Of a DNA stretch of 64,000 nucleotides, positions 1 to 10,629 are shown piece by piece. The translations under genes were made by a program, and so were the position numbers. Source of the stretch: Verrucomicrobiaceae bacterium (lineage in GTDB: Bacteria > Verrucomicrobiota > Verrucomicrobiia > Verrucomicrobiales > Verrucomicrobiaceae); assembly GCA_015075365.1 (NCBI GenBank), contig JABTUN010000001.1, positions 62,001 to 126,000 on the forward strand, read 5' to 3'. Within the stretch, counting starts at the first letter, position 1; the number at the start of each line of letters is the position of its first letter. Below the pieces are notes generated by a model. It was not told the origin of the DNA. It did no database searches and saw only the letters and a program-made list of their open reading frames with translations.

Positions 1-3000
1 GAGAAAGAACACCGTCGAATGGCCCGGTGGATTCCACCTTGATCTGGCCCGCCGTCGGGGTGCCGGTCGTGATGATGGCCGGAAGGACGCCATTGTGACC
101 GATACCGATGCCGCCGAGTCCATAACCATCCGAGCGGAGGTACACCGCATTGCTGGCGATGTTGGCATTGTCAGCGATGCGGAGCAGACCGCCCGGCTGG
201 ATCTGGATGTCCCCCGTGGAGAACGGCGTGCCCGGGCCGCGCAGCGCAGATGCCACGGTGCTGACCGCGGTGGCGTTGGTGGTGCCCCACACGATGGTGC
301 CGCCAGCGTAGTTGTTCGTTTCATTAAGGAAGGTGATCGCGCCGTTGCCGAATTTCTCGACCGCGCCGGTGCCTGTGACCTGGCCCTCGAAGGTGGACTG
401 GGAGAAGCCGTTGAAGGTGCCGTTGATCTTGGCCTCAGGCGCCAGGGTGGTCGTTCCACGCACCCACAGGCCGCTTTGAAGCACGAGGTGGATGACCCCG
501 TTGCTGTTCATGGTGGCCGAACCCGCGGAGTTCGCCACCGTGAGATCCGCGATGCGCGCGTACTGGCCCTGGCCGTTGTTGCCGAGGGTGGCGCTGCCGC
601 GGACATAGATGTCGCTGTCGAAAAGCGCCTGCGCGCGCACGCTGGAGGCGATTTCCGAGGCCGTGCCCGCCGCGTTGGCGATGAACGGCTCGAGAACCAG
701 CGCGCCGGCATTGAGGATCACATCCTGACTGTTGAAAACCTGCCCCACAGGCGTCCCGGAGCCGGAGAACGGCAGGCGCGCAAAGAGCGTGCCTTCGTTG
801 ATGACCACATCGCCACCGATGCCGGGATTGATGCTCAGGAGGTTCAACTGGTTCGGCCCGAACTTGGTCAGACCACCAGCGGCATTGATCTGCGCATACA
901 CATTCGTGGTGGCCGCGCTGTTGTAAATGAGCGCCTCACCTGCCCCGCCCAAACCGAAGTTCAAGCTCATGGTGGGAACGGAGCCGGACACAAGGGGATT
1001 GATGGTGCCGCCGAGGAGGATCAAGCCGCCGCTGGTCATGGTCAGCGTGTCATTGGCTCCGGACGGACTGATGTTCTGGTTGGAGCGCAGGGCATAGACC
1101 GTGGGATCATCGGCGAGGGTTTTGGCGGCCGTGGTGAGGTCCGCGATGTCTCCAGCGACAAGTCCACCTGCGCTCAGGGCACCGGAAACCACCTTGTTAT
1201 AGCCCAGCAGGCCCGCGCCAGGCGTGGTGCTGCTGATCAGAGGCTGGAAGCCGCTGCCGGAGCCGGTGGGGTCATAGCCCACAAAGCTTGCCGTGGTGCG
1301 GTCGATGATCCAAGGTGCCACGATGCCGGTGTTGGTGACACCGGAGCCGTTGGAGGTGGTGCCACCACCTGCGATGGCCGCACCGGCGATCGTGCTGGCC
1401 GTGATCCGTTCAAAAGAAAGCGGGGTGGTGATGTTGTTGCCCAGGAAGCCGCTGTTGTAGGCCAGGGTGAGCACCCCGCGCTCCGCGCGTGAGATGTCAC
1501 CCACATTGAGCTGGGCGGAGGAGGCAGTCGAGTTGCGGAACACCTGGAGCTGGCCGCCCTTGCGCGCCGTGATGTTACCGATGGTCTCGGAGCTTTGCAG
1601 GTTGGCAGCACCATTATAAATGAAAATACCACCATTGAGGTCCAGCGGAACGGCATCTCCCCAGCGTCCCTGATCTCCTGCTCCAAGGAACACAAGACCG
1701 TTGGTCCCTTCCGCGTCATGCAGACGGACCACGCCGCCAGGACGGAGGTTGATCGTATTGGTGGCCAGAGCCGTGTTCGCGTTCCAGAGCGAGCCTTGGG
1801 CACCGCGCACGCGCAATTCCCCATACACTTCGACAGCGCCGCTTCCCATCGGCGTCTCGCCGGTGGCTCGACCGCCCGTTTCAATGTACAAGCTGGCCCC
1901 GGAGGCGATCTGGGTGCCGCCGGTGAAATCGTTCGAGTTGCGGATCACGAGGACGTTGCCGCCGTTGACGGCTGTGCCAACCACCATGTTCCGGCGGTTG
2001 CCCACCTGGAGGTAACTGTTTCCGGTCAGGACATTGTCCACACCCTGGAAGGAGAAGCTGCTGGCCGCAGGTGCGATTCGGTACACCCCCGTCACACCAG
2101 CCGGAGTCCAGGCATCGGTCAAGCCCGCACCCAGCGTGGCGGCCATGTAGGCCACTTCAGCGTTCAGACCACCACCGAGGTAAGCGCGCCCGTCACCGAT
2201 CGTCGCCATGTTGAGCGCCTGGGTGAAATACGGCTGGCCGAGCTGCAACGAGGTGTTGTACACGCTGCTGAAATTCGTGCTGTTGAGCACTGTGGGATTG
2301 AAGTTGTCATCCAGGACCACCGCCCCCATGGCATTGACGCGGCTGATGACCGACAGATTGCCGCCGTTGACGCTGCCATTGCCCGCGATCCGCAACGAAC
2401 CATCCGGGAAGACGCGCACCGGGCCGCTTCCAAGCGGCGTACCGCTGGTGGGCAGCACCTGCACGTCCCCGGCCACGATGTTGGTTCCGCCGGAGTAGGT
2501 GTTGCCGGAATTGCCGATGACAATGCCACGCAGCGTGCCATCACCCAGCTTGGTAAGGGCTCCAGCCCCTGAAATGACCCCAAAGAGCTCCGCCGCACCG
2601 CTTGGACCGTCCGCAGCGCTCACGAAGGCTGCCTGGGAACCGAGGATGCTGATAGGCCCTTCCGCGCGGAAGCGGTAAAGGTTGCCACCAGTGAGGGTCA
2701 GGCTGGTGTTGGTGAGGTTCATGGCCCCCACGGTCATGATGTTACCCACGCCAAAGGCGCTGTTGCTGCTGGGAGTGGCCTGGTTGACGTTGATCAGCGC
2801 CGGCCCAAACACGTTCAAGGTAAGCGGCGTGCCGTCGCCACCATAACGCACCACCTGGTTGTTGAACTGCTGTCCCTGGGTGCTGTTGACGCCCGTGGTG
2901 CCATTGCTGAAGAACAAGCCAAGCTGGCCACTGTAAAGATTGACCACGGGTGTGCCGCCGGCGGCCCCACCGAGACCTGTGGTGGTGTTGTTCAGGTTGA

Positions 3001-6000
3001 TGCCGCCTGTTGTGTTATAGCCGTAGATGTCCGTGCCGGCGGTGTGGGTGTTACGGCCGCCGTCCGGGGTCGAGGCGGAGTAGCCATTGATGGTCAAGGT
3101 GCCCGTCCCGGCCTTCACCAGCTTGAGGTTCAGGTTCAGAGTGCCGTTGAAGACCGAGTTGACAGGACCCGCCACCATCAGGGTGCTGGTCGTGCCCGAG
3201 GTGTTGGTGACAGAACCGCCCACATTGGCACCGGCCACCTGGCGATTGTTGGAGCCGATGGTCTCAAACGCCACGTTCTGCCCGTTCAGGTCAAGCGTGG
3301 CGCCCGAGTTCACATTCAATTCCGTATTGAGGCGGCTCAGGGCACCCGCGCTGCCAACCCGGAGAATGCCGTCCTGGATGCTCAGGTCCCCAGCCACCAT
3401 GTTGCTGGCACCTGACAAGGTCAGCGTGCCGGTGCCGAACTTCGTGAAGGCGTTGGAGGTGACATTGCCGCTGACGGTGGCGCTCTCACCCGCCTTGACA
3501 TACACCAAACCTTCCGAGGGGATTCCTGTGCCTGGAGCTGTGGCGGAGGCAGGGTCAAAAATCAGATTGGTGGAGATGGTGTTCGATCCATTGATGAGCA
3601 CGCCGCCCAGACGCAGATTGTCGATCGCCGTGATTCGCAGGGTGCCGCCGCTCACATCGGAGGTGGTGCGGACGGCATAAATGCTGTTCCCCGTGCCGGT
3701 CAGGGCGGGGTCCACCGTGATATTGGCAATGCCGGTCGGATTGGCTCCGCTCAAAGTGCCGGCCTCCACGCCTGAATAGGCCTTGAAGCCGGTAGTGGCA
3801 TCATTTTCCAGGAAGAAGGCGCTGCCGGCGGCATCCGCGCCGACCAGGTGCGCCGGGAAGATGCCATTGGTGAGAGCCGAGGCACGTGCCACGCCGGTGT
3901 TGACCGCATTGGTGACAATCACACGTGCCGCGTTGCTGCCACCCACGCCGCCGAGCAAGGTGGCCCCCTCCGTCTCAAACACCAAGGTGCCCTGGTTCTG
4001 GCGGATCAAGTTGTCCGCGGCAAACTCGACACTGAAGGCTCCGCCGCTGCCCATGCGCAGATGCATGCCGCCGCCGTAGTTGTAGTTCGTCGTGCTGGCG
4101 GCATTCGCGAGCGCGATGTTCGCGCCAGTGTTGATGGCGCGGATGGTGCCGCCGATCATTTCGATGAAGGTGTTGTCCGCGGCTGTGCCCGTGCTGTTGG
4201 CCCAGGGAGCGCTGTTGGCGAACTGCAGCGTGCCGTTGGTCATGGCCACACCACGCCAGGTGTTCGTGGCGGTGGTGATCAAGGTGCCCGTGCCGGTTTT
4301 GAAACCGAAATCCAGTTCGGTCCCCTGGCTGATGACACCGGCGATGGTGAAGGCATTTCCCGCAGTGACATCAATGCCACCGCTGAAGTTGGTATTGCCA
4401 TTGTTGTTGAAGGCAACGCCGCGATTGGTGGTGCCGGTGAAATTCAGGCGCAGGGTGCCGCCCGTGTAGCGAGTACCAGCCGTTGCGCCCCCCAGGGTTT
4501 GGTCATTGCCAAACTGGATCGCAGTTCCTCCGCCTTCCGCCGGATTCCCCAACGATGCCTGGCCATTGACCTGTAGCACGCCGTCAGCCAGATAAATTCC
4601 AGTCTGTGAATTGTTGCCATTGAGAACCAAGGTGCCCAGGCCGCGCTTCATCAGGAAACTGGTGCCATCCAGGGTGCTGGCCGCATCCTGCGTGAGCGTG
4701 AGACCGCCCGCCACATCGAACCAGCCGTTGCCGCCGTGCATGGAATAGTTCCGGCTGGTGGTGAACGAGTTCTCCCAGATCGCGATGCCGCCACCCGGCA
4801 TGTTGATGTTCCCTGTGGTCATGCCCCAGTCGGTGTCCGCATGGATCCCGATGAGACCCTGCTGGATGGTGGTCGTCCCCGTGTAGGTGTTGGTTCCTGT
4901 GAAGAAGAGCGTGCCGGGACCATTCTTGACGAAGTGGTTGCCGCTGCCTCCCGGCCCGTCCGAGATGCCGCCGTCCAGATAAACCATGCCCGCGTTGTTT
5001 TGCGCGCCACCCGGCTGGTCGGAACCAATCGCCAGGGCACGCACCACGCCCGTGGAGCCGGGCGCGAGCTGCAGGCTGCCGCCGATCCGCAGGTCATACG
5101 GAGAGTTTTCCATCTGGATCGTCGTGTCCGCTGTCATGACCACCGTGTTGCTGATGGAGATGGGAGCGATCATGCGGTTCTGGCCGCTGGCCGCGTCGGC
5201 GCGGAGCTGACCGCCGGCCAGCACGAGATTGCCGGTGGCATTCAGGGCGTTGTTGGCGCTGATGCGAAGAATCGGGCCTTGATTCACAATCGTGTCACCG
5301 GTGTAGGTCATGGGCACCACATACTGGACCACACCGCCGCTGTTGTTGACGAACTGGTCCGCCCGGCTGGAGTCGCCGGTCATCGAGATGCCGATGATGG
5401 CATCAAACGCGCCGGTGAGCGGGCGGGCGATGTGAATGCCACCCTGAGAAGTTCCGAGGAGGTAGCCCGCCGTGGCCGGTGACAGGTTACCAGTGTAGAT
5501 ACCGGTGTAGCCCAAAGCCGCACCCAGGTAAGTGTCGCCGCCGAAGAGGGTGGATTGATCGATATCCACACTGAAGCCCACAGCCCCCAGTGCGAGAGCG
5601 CCCTTCCATGGCGCGGATGAATTGACGGTGATTGCTGGCAGAGCCGTGGCAGGGTCAGCGACAAAGAGCTGGCCGATGTACGAGATGCCGCCATGATCGG
5701 AATTCATCGTCACCTGACCGCCATTGATGTTGGTAGGAGAAGCCAGCGTGAGACCGGATCCCGGATTCAGCGTAATGGTATTGGTGTTGCCGAAGGGCTT
5801 GGCGGTGGAAAGGCTCGTATAGCTGACGAGCGCGCTGGTGTAGGACGTGATGTTGCCCGTGTAACCACTGGAGTCGCCGGCAATGATCAAGCGCTCGTTC
5901 ATGTACTTGTTCATGTCTCCGGTCCCGGCCAGCCCGCTGTTGACCTGGAAGAGGTGTGCGATGTCCAGATTGGCAGGCCCGTTCAGGGTCATCGTGCCAT

Positions 6001-8980
6001 AAACCGTGGTGACGTTGGAACCCGCCTGCGCCTGATGCCACAGCGTGACCGGCGCGGTGCTGCCCGTGCGCGCCTCGATGGTCAGGTTGTTGAAGGCGGA
6101 CGCCCCGACGTTGACGTTGCCCAGACGGGAGTTGTCGCGCACCGTGATGTTGTTGTTGTAACGCGCGCTTCCGGTTTGCAGGTAGAAGGAGCCGCCATTG
6201 AGGTAGATTTCCTTCGGAGTGCCCGTGATGGGACCAGCGGAGCCCTGGGAGATGCGGGTTTCCCCCGAGTTGATGTTCAACGGGCCGGAGAAAGTGTTCT
6301 GGCCGGTTAGGGAGAGGATGCCATCGCCAAACCGGGTCACGCCCGCCGAGCCGGAGAGCACACCGCTCAAGGTGATGATGCCGGCGGTGCCGCCGGTGGT
6401 GGCCGCGTAAAGGAGGCCTTCCTGGCTGCCAAAGGCGAAGTTGCTGGAGTGTGTGACCCCGTTGTTGGAGGTGTGCGCAAGGAACAAACCAGCCCCCTGC
6501 CCGACGCCAGCTCCTGATCCGATGGTGATCGTGCCGCCGGTGACCGCGTGGGTATTGGCCGTGGAGCGAATGCGCAGCGCCTGGACGCTGGGGGAGCCCG
6601 TCACCGCGAGAGCCACGCCGTTGATGTCCGCGATCTGGGTGGTCGTCGCCGCCGCAAGGGCCGCCGCATTGGCAGTGGCGGTGAGAGTGGCAGCCTGGAT
6701 GCCGTGAGTTCCGTCATAAGTCACAAAAAGGGGCTGGCCGGCGTCATTGGCATTGGCACCGCCCCAAAGAGCGATGTTCGCACCGATCATTCCATTGGTA
6801 ACCGTGGGCGCGGTGGTGATGATGAACTTCTGGGTGCCGGTGGATGTGCCAAAAGTGGTGGCGGTGTTGGAGATGTTGCGCAGTTGCAGGGTGCCATTGC
6901 CAGCCCGCGTCAGCGTGTTCGCCGTGAGGGTGGTCAGACGGGCGGCCGTCGTGCCGTCCGTGTCGATGCTGATGACGCTGCCACCGCGGTAGGTGATGTC
7001 ATCCACCGCCTGGGAAGAAACCGTGGCCGCACCGCCATCCCCGATCAAACGCAGCGTGGAAGTGTTCAAGGCGAGATCGGTCGTGTTGAGCAGGCGGCGG
7101 TCCGTATTGGCCGTCGTCACGGCGGCGTTGTCCAGCAGCAGCGTGCTGCCGCCGAACAGGCGGAAATCCGTGTTGCCGAACTGCGCGGCGGAGGTGTTGT
7201 CCGTGCTGATGGTGCCCCCCAGGTTGGTGACAACACCCGTGCCCAGCGGTGTGGTGACAGTCCCGTTGATGTTCAGCGTAATGCCTCGATGAACCGTCAC
7301 ATTTCCGAGTGTGTTTGCATTGTTCGCACGAACCGAAACCGTGCCGCCCTGCGCCATGGTGATCACCGAGCCCACAAAATTCACCGCCGTGCTGTGATCA
7401 TAGCCGAACACCAAGTTGTTCGTCGCCGCCGCCCCGCCGAGTTGGTTGGCCCCGCTAAGGATCAGGGTGTTGCTACCCGCCGTGATGCGCAGATCGCCCG
7501 CGACGCCGTTGGTCAGCGTGCCGGTGTAGGTGCGGTCAAAGCCGATCACGTTGCCCAACCACACGCGATTGCTGCCGCTGCCCACCTGGGCGAGATCGAT
7601 GTTGGCCGCGTTCGTGCTCGACGTGCCGGACACCCCGTCAATGCCGAGGATCATCCCGGCGATCGGGACGTTCGCCAAAATTGGGTTGCTGCCATCAATG
7701 TCCAGACTCCCTGAGTAGCCGATCACCGGAAGGATGTAGCGAGAAGTCCCCAACTGGCCCACCAAGACCAATCCGGCACCTGTGCTAAGGTTGTCAATGG
7801 CCACCGCGTCCGAAACCGAAAGGGCTCCGCCGTTCACATAGGTGACGCCGCCGCCCAGATTGGCCCCGGCTCCCAGCTGCAGCACCCCGTTCTTGATTGC
7901 CGTCACCCCGTCATAGGTGTTCGATGAGCCAAGGATCGCCATGCGTCCCGCGCCTTCCTTGATGAGGCTACGCGAGGCGGTGCCGTCCGTGATGGTGCCG
8001 TTCAGGATGAGATTGGACCGGGTGGCCGTGTTGCTCGCAAGCACATCGAACACATTCGTCTGCCCGCTCAGTGTTGTCGTGCCGTTGAATTGCAGCGAGT
8101 GCCCGTTACCGGAGGTGCTGCGAAGGACCCCGCCATTGAAAGTCAGGTCATTAAGGATGTGCGTGACCCGGTCATTCGCGCCGGCGATGTAGTTGCGATC
8201 GACGTTGATCGTGGCACCGCCGCTGACGGCCACGTTGTTGTTTCCTGCGTAGGTCGCGGTCGAGTCACTGCCCGTGCTGTTGTTGTTCAGGCTGAAGATG
8301 GCCAGGTCTGCGCGCCCGGTGCCATTCAGTAGAATTCCGCCCGTGCCGGTGCCCAGGCTGGTGGGCGTGGCGCTGTTCGCGCCGCCGATGTTCAGGGTGC
8401 CGAAATTCACCACCCAGTTGCCCGTGTAGCCCGCGCCGCTCACCGCGTCGATGTTCAAGCGCAGCGCCCCGGCTCCGTTCTTGATCGTGTTGCCCGCGCC
8501 CGTGTAGGACACCTGCGCATTCGACGCGCCGTTCACATCCAGCGTGCCGGTGAAGATGTTCCAGTCCACGTTGTCCGTCAGAACCAGCGGTGCCTGGATG
8601 TTGGTGGTGGCGGAATTGAACTGGTTGACGAAGGCGTTGCCGGCCGCGTTGTCGAGTGTGAGCGTGTTTACCGCCGATCCCGCGAAAACGAAGTTGTTGC
8701 CACCGAGCGCGTCTCCGATTCGCAAACCACCCACCGTGATGGGAGCATTCAGGGTGACCGTGCGATTGCCTGTGATGTTGTTCAGGAACGAGACGATGTC
8801 ACCAATGCCGTTGGGAACGATGCCTCCCTGCCAGTTTGCAGGCGCGCCGGTCCAGTTGCCGTTGCCGTCCAGAATCCAGCTGCCATCTGCGGCGCGCAAA
8901 TTCTGTCCCGGCAGCCAGACGGCCATCAGGCCGGTCATGAGCCATCCAAGGAAGGTGCGATGTTGGCGGAGTGTCTTCAT
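1..8980 (-). CDS. Giant autotransporter-associated beta-strand repeat protein, 3' end missing
   Basis: A very large secreted repeat protein that continues past the left edge, so about 2,993 codons are visible and the C-terminus (where an autotransporter barrel or PEP-type anchor would lie) is not seen. The ATG at 8978-8980 opens a signal peptide (MKTLRQHRTFLGWLMTGL..., ending near LRA-AD). I checked the reading frame at about 20, 2200, 4500, 6550, 7450 and 8900 and it is open and repeat-like throughout. The mature part is a monotonous run rich in Gly, Thr, Asn, Leu and Val, with recurring strings such as TLILSGANQLGG, the signature of the autotransporter-associated beta-strand repeat (PF12951/TIGR02601). 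Such proteins fold as long beta-helices on the cell surface; adhesion or surface-layer roles are inference. There is no Cys-rich or catalytic segment that I can see. Confidence 0.9.
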   Translation of the reverse strand, partial: MKTLRQHRTFLGWLMTGLMAVWLPGQNLRAADGSWILDGNGNWTGAPANWQGGIVPNGIGDIVSFLNNITGNRTVTLNAPITVGGLRIGDALGGNNFVFAGSAVNTLTLDNAAGNAFVNQFNSATTNIQAPLVLTDNVDWNIFTGTLDVNGASNAQVSYTGAGNTIKNGAGALRLNIDAVSGAGYTGNWVVNFGTLNIGGANSATPTSLGTGTGGILLNGTGRADLAIFSLNNNSTGSDSTATYAGNNNVAVSGGATINVDRNYIAGANDRVTHILNDLTFNGGVLRSTSGNGHSLQFNGTTTLSGQTNVFDVLASNTATRSNLILNGTITDGTASRSLIKEGAGRMAILGSSNTYDGVTAIKNGVLQLGAGANLGGGVTYVNGGALSVSDAVAIDNLSTGAGLVLVGQLGTSRYILPVIGYSGSLDIDGSNPILANVPIAGMILGIDGVSGTSSTNAANIDLAQVGSGSNRVWLGNVIGFDRTYTGTLTNGVAGDLRITAGSNTLILSGANQLGGAAATNNLVFGYDHSTAVNFVGSVITMAQGGTVSVRANNANTLGNVTVHRGITLNINGTVTTPLGTGVVTNLGGTISTDNTSAAQFGNTDFRLFGGSTLLLDNAAVTTANTDRRLLNTTDLALNTSTLRLIGDGGAATVSSQAVDDITYRGGSVISIDTDGTTAARLTTLTANTLTRAGNGTLQLRNISNTATTFGTSTGTQKFIITTAPTVTNGMIGANIALWGGANANDAGQPLFVTYDGTHGIQAATLTATANAAALAAATTTQIADINGVALAVTGSPSVQALRIRSTANTHAVTGGTITIGSGAGVGQGAGLFLAHTSNNGVTHSSNFAFGSQEGLLYAATTGGTAGIITLSGVLSGSAGVTRFGDGILSLTGQNTFSGPLNINSGETRISQGSAGPITGTPKEIYLNGGSFYLQTGSARYNNNITVRDNSRLGNVNVGASAFNNLTIEARTGSTAPVTLWHQAQAGSNVTTVYGTMTLNGPANLDIAHLFQVNSGLAGTGDMNKYMNERLIIAGDSSGYTGNITSYTSALVSYTSLSTAKPFGNTNTITLNPGSGLTLASPTNINGGQVTMNSDHGGISYIGQLFVADPATALPAITVNSSAPWKGALALGAVGFSVDIDQSTLFGGDTYLGAALGYTGIYTGNLSPATAGYLLGTSQGGIHIARPLTGAFDAIIGISMTGDSSRADQFVNNSGGVVQYVVPMTYTGDTIVNQGPILRISANNALNATGNLVLAGGQLRADAASGQNRMIAPISISNTVVMTADTTIQMENSPYDLRIGGSLQLAPGSTGVVRALAIGSDQPGGAQNNAGMVYLDGGISDGPGGSGNHFVKNGPGTLFFTGTNTYTGTTTIQQGLIGIHADTDWGMTTGNINMPGGGIAIWENSFTTSRNYSMHGGNGWFDVAGGLTLTQDAASTLDGTSFLMKRGLGTLVLNGNNSQTGIYLADGVLQVNGQASLGNPAEGGGTAIQFGNDQTLGGATAGTRYTGGTLRLNFTGTTNRGVAFNNNGNTNFSGGIDVTAGNAFTIAGVISQGTELDFGFKTGTGTLITTATNTWRGVAMTNGTLQFANSAPWANSTGTAADNTFIEMIGGTIRAINTGANIALANAASTTNYNYGGGMHLRMGSGGAFSVEFAADNLIRQNQGTLVFETEGATLLGGVGGSNAARVIVTNAVNTGVARASALTNGIFPAHLVGADAAGSAFFLENDATTGFKAYSGVEAGTLSGANPTGIANITVDPALTGTGNSIYAVRTTSDVSGGTLRITAIDNLRLGGVLINGSNTISTNLIFDPASATAPGTGIPSEGLVYVKAGESATVSGNVTSNAFTKFGTGTLTLSGASNMVAGDLSIQDGILRVGSAGALSRLNTELNVNSGATLDLNGQNVAFETIGSNNRQVAGANVGGSVTNTSGTTSTLMVAGPVNSVFNGTLNLNLKLVKAGTGTLTINGYSASTPDGGRNTHTAGTDIYGYNTTGGINLNNTTTGLGGAAGGTPVVNLYSGQLGLFFSNGTTGVNSTQGQQFNNQVVRYGGDGTPLTLNVFGPALINVNQATPSSNSAFGVGNIMTVGAMNLTNTSLTLTGGNLYRFRAEGPISILGSQAAFVSAADGPSGAAELFGVISGAGALTKLGDGTLRGIVIGNSGNTYSGGTNIVAGDVQVLPTSGTPLGSGPVRVFPDGSLRIAGNGSVNGGNLSVISRVNAMGAVVLDDNFNPTVLNSTNFSSVYNTSLQLGQPYFTQALNMATIGDGRAYLGGGLNAEVAYMAATLGAGLTDAWTPAGVTGVYRIAPAASSFSFQGVDNVLTGNSYLQVGNRRNMVVGTAVNGGNVLVIRNSNDFTGGTQIASGASLYIETGGRATGETPMGSGAVEVYGELRVRGAQGSLWNANTALATNTINLRPGGVVRLHDAEGTNGLVFLGAGDQGRWGDAVPLDLNGGIFIYNGAANLQSSETIGNITARKGGQLQVFRNSTASSAQLNVGDISRAERGVLTLAYNSGFLGNNITTPLSFERITASTIAGAAIAGGGTTSNGSGVTNTGIVAPWIIDRTTASFVGYDPTGSGSGFQPLISSTTPGAGLLGYNKVVSGALSAGGLVAGDIADLTTAAKTLADDPTVYALRSNQNISPSGANDTLTMTSGGLILLGGTINPLVSGSVPTMSLNFGLGGAGEALIYNSAATTNVYAQINAAGGLTKFGPNQLNLLSINPGIGGDVVINEGTLFARLPFSGSGTPVGQVFNSQDVILNAGALVLEPFIANAAGTASEIASSVRAQALFDSDIYVRGSATLGNNGQGQYARIADLTVANSAGSATMNSNGVIHLVLQSGLWVRGTTTLAPEAKINGTFNGFSQSTFEGQVTGTGAVEKFGNGAITFLNETNNYAGGTIVWGTTNATAVSTVASALRGPGTPFSTGDIQIQPGGLLRIADNANIASNAVYLRSDGYGLGGIGIGHNGVLPAIITTGTPTAGQIKVESTGPFDGVLS

Positions 8981-9438
8981 AGCGTGGTGTCAGTTGCGTT
9001 TAAAAAAGCCTAAAGCCGGGATGCGTCGGGCACGGTAGATGCTGCACGTTTAAACCAAACAACAGAGCACAATTCGCCCTCCGGGCGCACAGCGCGGAGA
9101 GGACTGGTTGTGGTGCAGAGATGGTTCCCGGGCATTATTTCGATAAAAAGGCATGTAATCACGCGCGGTTGCTCCCCGACAAGTTTTTTTTCGTTTGAAA
9201 CAAAAAAGTCTCACCTCAGCATTTTCCCTGAAAGAAACTGTTTTCGCCCATCGCCGGACTCCGGCCGCCAAAGCGCACCTAATCAAGTTTGGCGGAAACC
9301 CATCCTGCCCTCTCGACAACTGGTTCACGGCCCTCAAATCATAGCACCACTTCCCCAGCCGGAGAACCCAGGTGGCCTATGAAAATCACGGCGGACAGGA
9401 ACGCCTGCGGCACCCCTGCCCGCACCGCGCACGTCATC
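8981..9438. other. Intergenic region without a convincing gene
   Basis: This 458-bp gap separates the repeat-protein start from the end of the oxidoreductase gene; both are on the minus strand. Short open frames on both strands overlap the oxidoreductase or have no recognisable content. It contains A/T-rich patches (for example around 9180-9215) and is the likely promoter/leader region of the giant repeat protein. I do not see a clear hairpin terminator for the oxidoreductase gene. Confidence 0.5.
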
Positions 9439-10560
9439 TCACAAGGTAAAAGCGGGCAATTTCACGATTTTCCCGCCCGCCATGGCCGACGCATGGGCGC
9501 ACAATCCCACGCAGGTCCAGTTGGCGGACTGCACGGCGTTTGGAAAAGGCTGGCGCTTTTCCGCCAAGGCGACGGCAAACTCATGGGCCAGATGCGGGTG
9601 ACTCCCCCCATGTCCCGACCCTTGGGTGAAACTTAAATGTGTCTTTTTGGCTAAATCATAAACCCCTTTGGTCGTGAAGCGTTGGATCGGTTTGGGGAGC
9701 AATTTGGCAAAATCGGGCGCTTTGACCAGCTTCGGGATCTTGTGTTCCGGCAGCTTGGCCCGGTGCATGACCAAGGGCTCGTGCTCGACCAGCGGCCACT
9801 CGATGGAGGCCTTGTCACCATACACGTCGATGCTCTCCCGATACTGCCGGGCGGTGTCGAAGAGGCTGCGGATGATACGGGCGTTCACATCGGTGCCGGC
9901 AAACTTGATGTGGGCTGTCTCGACCGCGAAGGGGCTGCCATAGTGCTTCTGGAGCTCCTTGCGGACCGTGCCGGAGCCAAAGCAGCTCACATACTCCGCC
10001 GGTTTGCCAATCAGGCCGGCCACCGGGCCAACGCAGTGGGTGGCATACCACATGGGGGGGAGGCCGGGCCAGTAGTTCGGCCAGCCATCCATGTCCTGCT
10101 GGTGGGAGGCCTGGACAAACTGCAGCCTGCCCAGTTTCCCCTCATCAAGCTGCTGCTTCATAAAGAGATACTCGCGGGCATAGACCACGGTCTCCATCAT
10201 CATGTAGGAAAGGCCGGTCTTTTTGACCAGTTCGACGATTTTTTTGCAGTCGGCGATGCTGGTGGCCATCGGCACCGTGCAGGCGACGTGTTTGCCAGCC
10301 TTCAGGGCCTCGATGCTCATCCAGCCGTGGTCCGGGATGGGGGAATTGATGTGCACCGCGTCCACATTCGGGTCCTTGAGCAGCGCCTTGAAGTCGGAGT
10401 AGCGCACGTCCACGTCGAAGGCATCGCCCACCGCGTTCAGCTTCTTCGGGTCGCGCTGGCAGATCGCGTAGCAGTTCGTCAGCGGGTGACGCTGCCAGAT
10501 GGGGATGAATTCCGCCCCGAAACCGAGGCCGACGACGGCGATGTTGATCTTTTTCGACAT
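9439..10560 (-). CDS. Gfo/Idh/MocA-family oxidoreductase lacking the EKP lysine
   Basis: A 373-residue NAD(P)-binding protein. The N-terminal Rossmann fold has AVVGLGFGAEFIP at residues 8-20 (GxGxxG-type loop), followed by the family pattern DPNVDAVHINSPIPDHG and a C-terminal alpha/beta domain. In this family the motif EKP supplies a catalytic lysine; here the equivalent stretch reads GKHVACTVPMA (residues 89-99), so Thr95 and Val96 replace Glu and Lys. That makes ordinary sugar dehydrogenase chemistry doubtful; the protein may act on another substrate or merely bind nucleotide. No signal peptide is visible, so it is probably cytoplasmic. It is divergent from queA (69 bp between starts). The start is the ATG after an A-rich AAAGAAAC leader. 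Confidence 0.88.
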   Translation of the reverse strand: MSKKINIAVVGLGFGAEFIPIWQRHPLTNCYAICQRDPKKLNAVGDAFDVDVRYSDFKALLKDPNVDAVHINSPIPDHGWMSIEALKAGKHVACTVPMATSIADCKKIVELVKKTGLSYMMMETVVYAREYLFMKQQLDEGKLGRLQFVQASHQQDMDGWPNYWPGLPPMWYATHCVGPVAGLIGKPAEYVSCFGSGTVRKELQKHYGSPFAVETAHIKFAGTDVNARIIRSLFDTARQYRESIDVYGDKASIEWPLVEHEPLVMHRAKLPEHKIPKLVKAPDFAKLLPKPIQRFTTKGVYDLAKKTHLSFTQGSGHGGSHPHLAHEFAVALAEKRQPFPNAVQSANWTCVGLCAHASAMAGGKIVKLPAFTL

Positions 10561-10629
10561 AGAGACTGTTTCTTTGCCAAATCACGTCTCCTTTGGGAAG
10601 GACAAACTTTGGGCCAAATCAGCCGCTTC

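Noticed and set aside
95..8332. Many long plus-strand open frames opposite the giant repeat gene
   Set aside because: They are antisense shadows produced by the GC-rich third codon position; the minus frame alone has a signal peptide and continuous repeat protein.
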